Origin: an uncultured Clostridia bacterium | GTDB taxonomy: Bacteria; Bacillota; Clostridia; UBA1381 | DNA length: 64,000 nucleotides | Direction: 5' to 3' | Assembly: GCA_934476675.1 (NCBI GenBank) | Contig: CAKSOE010000007.1 | Coordinates: forward strand, 58,922 to 122,921 | Shown here: positions 45,332 to 52,933 of the stretch, piece after piece | How the letters are laid out: each line of letters opens with the position of its first letter | How positions within the stretch are numbered: position 1 is the stretch's first letter | Made by a program: the position numbers and the translations under genes | The notes under the pieces: model-generated | What the model saw: only the letters and a program-made list of their open reading frames with translations | What the model was told of the DNA's origin: nothing | Databases searched by the model: none

Positions 45332-48300
45332 TTATTTGTCCTTATACACGTAAATTTCCTTAATTGAGTTCCAGTTTCCGACTGTTGTTCCGAAACAATT
45401 TATCCGTACATATTTACCCCTTGCACCGGATACATTGTAATATTCCTGATCATCGGTCATTCCGCTTGTCATATTGCTGTAAACCCTCTTATAGGTTTTT
45501 CCGTCCTCAGAAACCTCAATGTTGAAGGTCATACTTCTTTTTGAACCTTCAAGAGTGATCATTCCTACTCTTGACAAATCATATACCTTATCAAGCTCTA
45601 CTTCTATCCAGCATTCGTCCTGGGCAGACCATCTGGTATCAAGGTTTCTGTCAATCGCACACTTTCTGTTATTGTCCGCCTGCGGTTCCGCACTTGCTTT
45701 AACGCCTACGATTTTTAATTCCTCTATTTTGTCAAGATCGGGCATTGTCGGAAGTATTTTATATGAAATCTGATATGTCGAATATACATATTCACCCTTT
45801 GACACCTTAACTTCGCTCACACCCGAAAAATCTTCGGCATATTTTACGCTGACCTCTGCTCCGTCCTCGCCTTCTGCTGTTATTTCAGGTATTTTACCAT
45901 CAGTATCATACACCGTAACAGTATAGTTTTTGGTATCGGGGCTGAATTTCTCCACAGTCTCTTTGCCGCTGTACAGACTTTTCAGTTTCGGCAGCTCCTC
46001 AATTTCGCCGTCCTCAATGCTCCACGCTGAAAGCTGCATATCGAGCATATCCGAATCGGCGGCAGGGTCGCTTAACGGAATGTATCTGACTTCTATATAT
46101 TCATCGCCGTCACCCTCAAACTGTATCATCAGCTTGGTATATCCGCGGTTTACCGTTTGAGCGGAATTTGTCTTTGGAGATGTCGGCAGACTTTCGGGAC
46201 TGCCGATAACAAACTTAGCGTCACGCGAGCTGCTGAGCATTTCAAGCTTTACTCTTTTTCCGTTCACCGTGAGAATTGCGGTTTTGCTGTCCTTTAACTC
46301 AACAGCCGCCTTGGTTTGCAAAAACCAGTAAACGGGAACCTTCTTTTTCAGTTTAAATTCATCGCGCACTATAACGCTGCGCCTGTCATTTGCAAGCATA
46401 AAGCCTCTGCGGCATGAGGTTGTGTATTTTTCATACGCCTGCGTCATATCGAGAATGGCATATGCGCCGCGCGGTTTGCTGACAAATTCGGTAACAGGAG
46501 AAAAATCATATATTGTTCCTGTCTGTCCGACTGATAAATCAGGATCGAATACCAGACAATTATGTCCCTCCGTTCTTTTCCGGTACATACTTGTACCCTC
46601 TGAACCGGCACCGTAATCCTCAGCACCGTAATCATAGGCGAATCTCTCGCCGAGCATATCCACAACATATGTACCTATATCCCAATGTCCGTGCGGACGT
46701 TCTCCGTGTCCGCCGTGCATCGAAACACACGTTGCCTCCCTTGCATAGTCACCGCGCATTGTTACAAGCTCAAGATCGCGGATATATCCGTCATTGCCGG
46801 CATTGAGCTTTTCGGGAAAATCAAGGTCAAATCTTCCGTACAAAACGTCAAACATACTTACCGTTGCCTGTATTCCGTTTCTTTGCGCCCATACTCTGAA
46901 CTGCATGGCGAAATCATCGTTGAATTTCCTCGACAGCCACGAAAGCATCCCCGATGCTCTTGCGCTCATATCGCCGACATCGGAGTAATTGTTCGCTCCT
47001 ACCGAGGTATTGTTAACCAAAAGCATATTATAAGCCTTATTAAACGCCATTGTCTGAGATAATCTGAAGTCCGTTCCGAATGCAGCGTCAAGAGATGCTA
47101 TATAGTAAATCATATACTGCATCGTATATTCCCAGTATGCCGCCCCTTCCGGCCATGCGCCGTCGGGATACCACATTCTTGCGACTATTTCCTGGTTTCT
47201 CATTGTTCTGGTAAGCAAATCGGCATAATAATCGGGATTATCGTCAAAAAACGCAATAGCTGTCATGCTTGTTCCGGCACCGAACACCAATGTTCTGTTA
47301 TTAAAGCTTGTCAGCTCGCCTGCACCCGCGCCGTCGCCCTCGTATGTTTTTACCATTACGGAAAACGCTTTATTTATAGTAGAATTTTTTATAAATTCTT
47401 TTCGTTCATCTGTCCAATAATCGAAAAACCAGTCATAGCCTATGGCATATGCCGCCTGAAATTCCGCCAGATCAAGCCAGTGGCTTCTGTCCCATGTTTC
47501 AAACTTTCCTACATTGTACAGCTCCGCCCATGCCTGCTCTGCGTATTTACTGTCGTTTGTTATAAAATATGCAAAACCCAGTTTCTGAACCCTGTCAAGT
47601 ATCTGCCTTGCGGTTGCAAGGTAGTTTCCCTCCGCATTCCACAAATCACCCGTCGGCTGATTATCTTCAACAAGCTTATCCGCCTGCGCTATAATTTCAT
47701 CGGCATACTTCTTGTACATCTCATTTGCGGCATAATCGGCTCTCATACGCTCCGTATCCTTACCGCTCACAAGTATCCTCGGATGTGCATTATCGGAATT
47801 TTCCGAAAATGCTTTTTTTATTTCCGATACGGCGGGATTGTCGTAGTTGAGCATATCCGCTATTTCCCAATAGGTTGTTTTATAGACTTCTTCACCGAAC
47901 TTGCCCGGATTATCGGTCGTGCACTCGTCACTGACAACACCGCCGATAATTACAAATTGTTTTTCGTCCCAAGTAAGGGTTTTGTTTAAAACATCCTCCG
48001 CAAGCAGCCTTGCCGGAAAATAAATCACACCGTCCTTAATTTCGGGAATACCTTTGTCCGCAACAGTCTTTTCGCCTATTGTAACAGCCGCATCGCCATT
48101 CATCCATTTAACATTATCATTGATTATAATTCTTCCCAAGTCAGCGTTCCAATCCGCTTTGTAGTTTAAAGCGTCTGCAAGCTCTGTAACCGGAAGCATA
48201 AGATAACCGCCGCTGTTTACAAAGCACTTGTTTTCAAGCTTTTTCTTCTTACCGTTTGCATAATATGTGTTTGCGTAATACGAAATTGCCGCATTATCGC

Positions 48301-49666
48301 CCAGCGCCCCTTCTGCACGCTTGACAAAATTCAGCTGTTCCGGCATCGCCTCCATTGTTCCGCCGCCGGCATTTTCATTCGTTTCCGATTCATAGATGTT
48401 TTCTTTCGGCTCTTTTGCCTCATAAAACCTTATGTTATCGTAATCAGCGCTTCCCCCTCTGCCGTTATTGTAAAAATAGCTTCTGAAGCTTTTGCAGTAA
48501 TCCGCTTCAAGATTATCAAACTCATATTCTCCGATTTTCTGACCGTCTATATAGATTGTATTAATCTTCCGCACATAGTCCATACATATAGCAAAATGTA
48601 CCCATGCGTCGTTATATTTAAACCGATACACGTGTTCGCCGTTTGAAGTAACCTCACCGTTTGTTTCGATTCTGATTGCCGTCATCTGTCCCGATGTCGC
48701 ATACATATTAAATGATATGGCAGGATTATTCTGCGTGATTTTCATATCAAAATCCATAACAAAATATCTTGAATCGCTGTGCTGTGTTCCGAACGAAAAA
48801 TCAAACAGTGCGTCCTGGGTACCGCTTTTTGTAAATTCCAGATATTTGTTCCCTGTTTTTTTATCCGTTTTAAAACCCATGGTATTATTTTTCGGACTGA
48901 AAAGGAAAAATCCCGTTTTCTGAGTTACTTCATCTTCGAAATCCTTATCCAGCAAAACTCTGTTTCCTACCTTTACCGGCTTTTCCTCATCTGGAACGTC
49001 GGGTTCAATTTCTTTCGTTTCCGGATTATATGACGCTGTCGGAAAATCCTTTATTGTTCCCGTGTAGGCATATATATTATCCAGTTTTACAATGCTTTCA
49101 CCATCTGTAGGTTTGAATTTGAATTTCAGATTTCCGTAAGCCGTCGGCAAACCGCTTGGGATATACCGCTTATAAGCGACGGTTTTTCCGTCTATCGCAA
49201 GCGTCATTCTCTGTTTTTCAAGGATTATTTTGAATTTTGTTTTCTTATCCTTTCCCACGCCTCCGACATTATATCCGTCACAAAGCTTTACTCCGAACCT
49301 TGAATCAAACGTCAGAATCTCAGATTCGGTGTTTCCGTTTTTTATAATGATTTTTCCGTCGGGAGATTTTTCCGAAAATTCAATGTCAAACGATACGGTA
49401 AGACTTTCTGCATCGCAGTTTACCGGAAAAGACGCTGTCATTTCGCGTCTTGCCGACGAAAGACGCATCGCCTTGTTTTTTTCGCCGTCCTCACATACGG
49501 CAGCTTTTTCGGAGGAATACTCGCCGCTGTCCGGCGCTGCATTGGTAACGTAATTATTGTACGTTTCCGAAAGATAAATTTTCCCTCCGTCCTCCGCCGC
49601 AAGCGCGCTTATATTCGCCAAAAGCATTATTCCGGCAAGAAGCGCAGCGGTTAATCGTATTCTCAT
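45332..49666 (-). CDS. Large secreted heparinase II/III-type lyase with stalk and F5/8-type domains
   Basis: 1,444 residues. In order: signal peptide (1-23); two LamG-like beta-sandwiches (about 20-210 and 235-415); a copper-amine-oxidase-like stalk domain (about 465-575, GGYLMLPVTELADALNYKA); a helical toroid starting at HPRILVSGKD; and the heparinase II/III beta-sheet signature HGGHGERPHGHWDIGTY near residue 985. After that come further beta-rich segments and a C-terminal F5/8 type C (discoidin) domain (about 1310-1440). The start at 49666 has AAAGGAGAG upstream. I infer a beta-eliminating lyase that binds its substrate through several modules. It is the second gene of the operon, 29 bp after GH88. 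Confidence 0.83.
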   Translation of the reverse strand: MRIRLTAALLAGIMLLANISALAAEDGGKIYLSETYNNYVTNAAPDSGEYSSEKAAVCEDGEKNKAMRLSSARREMTASFPVNCDAESLTVSFDIEFSEKSPDGKIIIKNGNTESEILTFDSRFGVKLCDGYNVGGVGKDKKTKFKIILEKQRMTLAIDGKTVAYKRYIPSGLPTAYGNLKFKFKPTDGESIVKLDNIYAYTGTIKDFPTASYNPETKEIEPDVPDEEKPVKVGNRVLLDKDFEDEVTQKTGFFLFSPKNNTMGFKTDKKTGNKYLEFTKSGTQDALFDFSFGTQHSDSRYFVMDFDMKITQNNPAISFNMYATSGQMTAIRIETNGEVTSNGEHVYRFKYNDAWVHFAICMDYVRKINTIYIDGQKIGEYEFDNLEADYCKSFRSYFYNNGRGGSADYDNIRFYEAKEPKENIYESETNENAGGGTMEAMPEQLNFVKRAEGALGDNAAISYYANTYYANGKKKKLENKCFVNSGGYLMLPVTELADALNYKADWNADLGRIIINDNVKWMNGDAAVTIGEKTVADKGIPEIKDGVIYFPARLLAEDVLNKTLTWDEKQFVIIGGVVSDECTTDNPGKFGEEVYKTTYWEIADMLNYDNPAVSEIKKAFSENSDNAHPRILVSGKDTERMRADYAANEMYKKYADEIIAQADKLVEDNQPTGDLWNAEGNYLATARQILDRVQKLGFAYFITNDSKYAEQAWAELYNVGKFETWDRSHWLDLAEFQAAYAIGYDWFFDYWTDERKEFIKNSTINKAFSVMVKTYEGDGAGAGELTSFNNRTLVFGAGTSMTAIAFFDDNPDYYADLLTRTMRNQEIVARMWYPDGAWPEGAAYWEYTMQYMIYYIASLDAAFGTDFRLSQTMAFNKAYNMLLVNNTSVGANNYSDVGDMSARASGMLSWLSRKFNDDFAMQFRVWAQRNGIQATVSMFDVLYGRFDLDFPEKLNAGNDGYIRDLELVTMRGDYAREATCVSMHGGHGERPHGHWDIGTYVVDMLGERFAYDYGAEDYGAGSEGTSMYRKRTEGHNCLVFDPDLSVGQTGTIYDFSPVTEFVSKPRGAYAILDMTQAYEKYTTSCRRGFMLANDRRSVIVRDEFKLKKKVPVYWFLQTKAAVELKDSKTAILTVNGKRVKLEMLSSSRDAKFVIGSPESLPTSPKTNSAQTVNRGYTKLMIQFEGDGDEYIEVRYIPLSDPAADSDMLDMQLSAWSIEDGEIEELPKLKSLYSGKETVEKFSPDTKNYTVTVYDTDGKIPEITAEGEDGAEVSVKYAEDFSGVSEVKVSKGEYVYSTYQISYKILPTMPDLDKIEELKIVGVKASAEPQADNNRKCAIDRNLDTRWSAQDECWIEVELDKVYDLSRVGMITLEGSKRSMTFNIEVSEDGKTYKRVYSNMTSGMTDDQEYYNVSGARGKYVRINCFGTTVGNWNSIKEIYVYKDK

Positions 49667-49695
49667 TTTCTTCTCTCCTTTCCTCAATACAAACA

Positions 49696-50835
49696 TCAAA
49701 TCCAGAAATTCGGCGCCTTGTCGCCGTAAATTCTCTTCATAAGAAGTTCAACAAAGAAATAGTCTCCCCATATGCTACCAACATTTTTATTTCCGCACTG
49801 TGCTTTTGTAAGTATGTTGTCGTGTTCCGCCGGCGCCAGATAATTTTCAACAAGCTTTTCAAAAATAGCGTCGGAAACCTCACCGCACCTTTTCAGTTCT
49901 CCGTTCCTGTCATCTTTCGGTATATCCCTCTCAGCCGACCAGAACGCAGACGCCGCTATAATGGCGGCAGAAGAGTCCTTCATATGACTTGCACGCTCCG
50001 GCAATCTGAAATCCCATACCGGTATCATATCCGTTTTTTCGATATTTCTTATAAATACGTTTGCCACACCCTCTAAGCTCGGCAGATACAAATATTTATC
50101 ACTTGTATGTTTTATCATAGAATTCATTCCGTATAAAGTCCAGGCAGTACCTCTCGCCCACGCCGAGCCGCATGAATATCCGCACCAGTTTTTCTCTGTA
50201 AGCGGCTCGCCTGTTTTTGCGTCAAAGCCGTATGCATGACGTACGGTATAATCCTCTCTTATAATATAATTTATTACTGCCTGTGCGTGTTTTTTATATA
50301 CTCTTTCATAAAACGGATGGTTTGTTTCCGAATGAGCCCAGATTATAAGCTGCAAGTTCATAACGTCATCCGCAATCATGTTTATTTTGCTGTCTTTAAG
50401 AGAACAGAAAGAAGCGATTACTCCCGATTCGTAGTGATGCCTTTTGCCAAGCTCATCGGCAGCTTTAAGAGCCATTCTCTGAAATTTTACATCGCCCGTA
50501 ATTTTATATGCCGCCACCGCATAAAGTGAATGAATAAATCCTGCGTCATGGTCTATTTCTTCAAGATGCGAGTACAAATTCTTTTCATAATAACCGAATA
50601 GTCCGTATAAAAAATCAAGATACTTCTGTTCTCTGTAATGATAATACATATAAGCAACTATTCCCGTAAAGAATGACTGCGTCCATACATTATTCTCCAT
50701 CGGAACCATTTTATATGTATATGAGCCGTTATCCTCCATGAAAGTTTCCCGCAGACCGTTTTCAATATCTATCTTGCTTAACATTCTATCGGTCTTTTCT
50801 TTGCATAAGTTCAGTAATTCCAAATTGCTACTCAT
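49696..50835 (-). CDS. GH88 unsaturated glucuronyl hydrolase
   Basis: A 379-residue cytoplasmic enzyme. The GH88 pattern is clear: HDAGFIHSLYAVAAYK near residue 100, the catalytic Asp region DDVMNLQLIIWAHSE near residue 156, SAWARGTAWTLYGMNSM near residue 228 and PVWDFRLPERASHMKDSSAA near residue 275. The WARG-x-AW-x-LYG form is closer to GH88 than to the GH105 rhamnogalacturonyl hydrolases. Such enzymes remove the 4,5-unsaturated uronate that lyases leave on glycosaminoglycan-type oligosaccharides. First gene of the operon, with a consensus promoter and CG-centred operators upstream. Confidence 0.88.
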   Translation of the reverse strand: MSSNLELLNLCKEKTDRMLSKIDIENGLRETFMEDNGSYTYKMVPMENNVWTQSFFTGIVAYMYYHYREQKYLDFLYGLFGYYEKNLYSHLEEIDHDAGFIHSLYAVAAYKITGDVKFQRMALKAADELGKRHHYESGVIASFCSLKDSKINMIADDVMNLQLIIWAHSETNHPFYERVYKKHAQAVINYIIREDYTVRHAYGFDAKTGEPLTEKNWCGYSCGSAWARGTAWTLYGMNSMIKHTSDKYLYLPSLEGVANVFIRNIEKTDMIPVWDFRLPERASHMKDSSAAIIAASAFWSAERDIPKDDRNGELKRCGEVSDAIFEKLVENYLAPAEHDNILTKAQCGNKNVGSIWGDYFFVELLMKRIYGDKAPNFWI

Positions 50836-50846
50836 TTTTTCTCTCC

Positions 50847-50858
50847 TTTAACGTTAAT
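50847..50858. promoter_or_regulatory. Candidate LacI-family operator A
   Basis: TTTAACGTTAAT contains the perfect palindrome TTAACGTTAA with a central CG, the typical core of LacI-family operators. It lies in the GH88 leader, about 10-25 bp upstream of the start codon. Three similar sites lie at 50868-50877, 50912-50921 and 51008-51019. Confidence 0.6.
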
Positions 50859-50867
50859 GTAACCCCA

Positions 50868-50877
50868 TTGAGCGTTA
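50868..50877. promoter_or_regulatory. Candidate LacI-family operator B
   Basis: TTGAGCGTTA is a CG-centred imperfect palindrome similar to site A. Its centre is 21 bp from the centre of A, two turns of DNA, and lies just after the expected GH88 start site. Confidence 0.5.
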
Positions 50878-50900
50878 CTGTTTTGTTGTTTTGCTATATC

Positions 50901-50929
50901 AGTATAGCATTTTTAGCGTTGTTTGTCAA
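50901..50929 (-). promoter_or_regulatory. Promoter of the GH88-led carbohydrate operon, with operator C in its spacer
   Basis: On the minus strand TTGACA (50924-50929), 17 bases, then TATACT (50901-50906). The spacer includes TTTAGCGTTG (50912-50921, plus-strand reading), another CG-centred site. A repressor bound there would block polymerase directly. No terminator is seen between the genes down to 28.2 kb, so this may drive some 22 kb of genes. Confidence 0.8.
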
Positions 50930-51007
50930 CAGTTTTACTAATATTTTTTATGTTTTTGAATGATTTTATTTGTTTTTAACTTATTTCGGGTATTTCAAAC
51001 TGCTTTC

Positions 51008-51019
51008 TTTAACGTTCAA
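51008..51019. promoter_or_regulatory. Candidate LacI-family operator D
   Basis: TTTAACGTTCAA is nearly identical to site A over its first nine bases and shares the central CG. It lies about 95 bp upstream of site C, so a DNA loop between distant operators is possible. It could also be a CcpA (cre) site. Confidence 0.5.
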
Positions 51020-51094
51020 GTAATTTTACTTTATTATAAAGCAAATCAGTTTCAATACAGCGAACAAAGTATTCTTTGTGTTTTTGGCATATAA

Positions 51095-51131
51095 AAAAAA
51101 CCGCCCCAATCTTATGATTGGAGGTCGGTTT
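51095..51131 (-). terminator. Terminator after the LacI-type regulator gene
   Basis: Directly after the regulator's stop codon the minus strand reads AAACCGACCTCCAATC, a four-base loop, GATTGGGGCGGTTT and a run of eight T. Two 6-bp paired blocks are separated by a small internal bulge. It separates the regulator transcript from the GH88 operon promoter region. Confidence 0.85.
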
Positions 51132-51132
51132 T

Positions 51133-52143
51133 TTATCTCATATTAGGACCGTACGACGTACTTCTTCTTACCTTTAATTCAACCGGCAATATTCTTTTAT
51201 CTTCAATTTCCTCATTGTTTATCTTTGCAATCAATATTTCCGCCGCTTCAACCGAAAGCTTGTTTACCGGAACGGTAATTGTCGTCAGCATAGGATAACA
51301 GACTATATTTTGCTGAAAATCCCCGAATCCGACTATCGACACATCCTTCGGAATCCTCTTTCCCGTGCGCAGCAGCACATACGACACATTCAGCGCCAAA
51401 ACATCATCGCCGCATATTACAGCAGTAAAAACCTCGTTTTCAATCAGTTTTTCAATTTGCGGAATCAGCTTTTCAGGTTTGTTATTAACCGTGTCTATGC
51501 GCTTTACATTCTCCTGAACACCGTACATACGCATGGCGCCGCGCATACCGTCAAGCTTTTGCAACGAGCTGTATGTCTGCTCATTGCCGAAGATTGTCAA
51601 AATTTTTGTATGCCCCAGTTCAATCAAATGTTCCGCTGCTATATATCCTCCCCTCGTATCATCCCTCACAACACAGCCCACCTCCGGCAGAGCCGAATAT
51701 TGTTCCATAAGTACCAGCGGAATTTTATACTTCAATATAAGCTTCACACCCTCGGTTTCAACCCCCACCGGACATATTATTATACCATCGACGCCGCTTT
51801 CCATGGCAGTTACAACCGCCTTATACTCTTTTTCAGCCGAATTATTACTGTTGAACATGATAACAGAATATCCGAAAGCGCCGACACACTGCTCAACCTC
51901 GCTGGCAATCTTGGAATAATACTGATTAAACATATCCATAATTACGCCTATCGTGTTGGTTTTTCCGCTTCTCAGCGACCGTGCGGAGCTGTTGGCTATA
52001 TACCCCATTTCTCTCGCGGCGTTTTTGATTTTTTCTTTTGTTGCATCGGATATATCACTTTTATCATTCAGCGCCCTTGAAACCGCATTGACCGAAACCC
52101 CCGTCGCCGCCGCAATCTGCGCCAATGTAACTTTACTTTTCAT
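51133..52143 (-). CDS. LacI-family transcriptional regulator
   Basis: A 336-residue regulator. The N-terminal helix-turn-helix is VTLAQIAAATGVSVNAVSRALND (residues 4-26), followed by the hinge region and a periplasmic-binding-protein-like sensor domain (GKTNTIGVIMDMFNQYYSKI from about residue 64, then AVICGDDVLALNVSYVL near residue 245). It lies just upstream of the carbohydrate operon on the same strand. CG-centred palindromes in that operon's promoter make it the likely repressor. The inducer is probably an unsaturated or uronic-acid sugar, but this cannot be read from the sequence. It has its own consensus promoter. Confidence 0.93.
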   Translation of the reverse strand: MKSKVTLAQIAAATGVSVNAVSRALNDKSDISDATKEKIKNAAREMGYIANSSARSLRSGKTNTIGVIMDMFNQYYSKIASEVEQCVGAFGYSVIMFNSNNSAEKEYKAVVTAMESGVDGIIICPVGVETEGVKLILKYKIPLVLMEQYSALPEVGCVVRDDTRGGYIAAEHLIELGHTKILTIFGNEQTYSSLQKLDGMRGAMRMYGVQENVKRIDTVNNKPEKLIPQIEKLIENEVFTAVICGDDVLALNVSYVLLRTGKRIPKDVSIVGFGDFQQNIVCYPMLTTITVPVNKLSVEAAEILIAKINNEEIEDKRILPVELKVRRSTSYGPNMR

Positions 52144-52184
52144 TTGGTTTTTTCCTTTAATTACTATATAAATTATATGCTTAC

Positions 52185-52213
52185 ATTATATAGCAATAAA
52201 AGCATTTTGTCAA
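52185..52213 (-). promoter_or_regulatory. Consensus promoter of the LacI-type regulator gene
   Basis: On the minus strand TTGACA (52208-52213), 17 bases, then TATAAT (52185-52190). Both hexamers are perfect. Its -35 element overlaps that of the divergent hpf promoter. No CG-centred palindrome like those upstream of GH88 is seen here. Confidence 0.85.
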
Positions 52214-52234
52214 TACGGACAATCTCTTTATAAT
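52207..52234 (+). promoter_or_regulatory. Probable hpf promoter, overlapping the divergent regulator promoter
   Basis: TTGTCA (52207-52212), a 16-base spacer and TATAAT (52229-52234) on the plus strand. It lies about 94 bp upstream of the hpf start. Its -35 shares six bases with the regulator's -35 on the other strand, so the two promoters may compete for polymerase. Confidence 0.6.
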
Positions 52235-52327
52235 TTTTTTAAAAAAAATGTTTGAAAAACCAAAAACGGTGGTATATATTAAATGAAAGATAAAATCTTT
52301 CAAAAAGAGCATCAAGGAGTGAGTTAT

Positions 52328-52867
52328 ATGAAGTTTACAATTATTGCAAGGAAGTTTGATTTAACGGACAAGGTAAGGGAGTATGTGGAGAAAAAGCTCG
52401 GAAAGCTCGATAAATTTTTCAAAGATGAATCGGAGGCGAGGGTTGTTCTCGGAACAATCAAAGATAACGACTATATTGAAGCCACCATATACGCGGGAGG
52501 CATGATATACAGAGCCGAGGAATCCGATAAAGAGATTTTAGCGGCGATTGACACACTGGTAGATGTAATTGAACGTCAGATACGCAAGAACAAGACGCGT
52601 CTGGCGAAAAAAATAAAAAAGGAGGCGGTGTTTGAACCGCAGCTGATAAGCGGCGAAAATTATACAGGGGGTGAGGAAACCGACGCGTTTGATATTGTAA
52701 AAGTAAAACGATTCCAGGTTAAGCCAATGAGCCCCGAGGAAGCAATCCTTCAGATGAATCTTTTGGGACATACCTTCTTCGTATTCAAGAATATGGAAAC
52801 GAACGAAATGAATGTAGTGTATAGGAGGAATGACGGAAGGTATGCATTGATTGAATCGGTCGAATAA
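52328..52867 (+). CDS. hpf: Ribosome hibernation promoting factor, long form
   Basis: A 179-residue protein. The N-terminal HPF/RaiA domain (MKFTIIARKFDLTDKVREYV to about residue 105) binds the 30S subunit. The C-terminal domain (about 120-179, VKVKRFQVKPMSPEEAILQM and HTFFVFKNMETNEMNVVYRRNDGRYALIE) makes 100S ribosome dimers. I chose the ATG at 52328 because AAGGAG lies eight bases upstream. The frame itself starts at 52283. It is a single gene that ends at a strong hairpin. Confidence 0.95.
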   Translation: MKFTIIARKFDLTDKVREYVEKKLGKLDKFFKDESEARVVLGTIKDNDYIEATIYAGGMIYRAEESDKEILAAIDTLVDVIERQIRKNKTRLAKKIKKEAVFEPQLISGENYTGGEETDAFDIVKVKRFQVKPMSPEEAILQMNLLGHTFFVFKNMETNEMNVVYRRNDGRYALIESVE

Positions 52868-52887
52868 TTGTGAAAGAGGGATTGCAA

Positions 52888-52927
52888 AAATTCTCCCGAT
52901 ATGGTACAATCCATATCGGGAGAATTT
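52888..52927 (+). terminator. Perfect 17-bp hairpin after hpf that contains the next gene's ribosome binding site
   Basis: AAATTCTCCCGATATGG (52888-52904), loop TACAAT, then its exact complement (52911-52927), followed by GTTTTT. It fits a Rho-independent terminator for hpf. The right arm also holds GGGAG (52918-52922), the only ribosome binding site for the pseudouridine synthase gene at 52934, so in read-through RNA the site would be closed. Confidence 0.8.
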
Positions 52928-52933
52928 GTTTTT

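Noticed and set aside
29529..49666. CRISPR or tandem DNA repeat array within the long modular genes
   Set aside because: The repeats are diverged protein-coding modules. There is no short direct repeat with unique spacers.
49696..50835. GH105 unsaturated rhamnogalacturonyl hydrolase
   Set aside because: The WARG-x-AW-x-LYG and PVWDF patterns fit GH88 better. A pectin role was therefore not chosen, though family confirmation needs a search.
52250..52280. SigB-like GTTTGA...TGGTAT element before hpf
   Set aside because: Spacing and sequence are only loosely similar, and the housekeeping promoter just upstream explains expression. Many Clostridia lack SigB.
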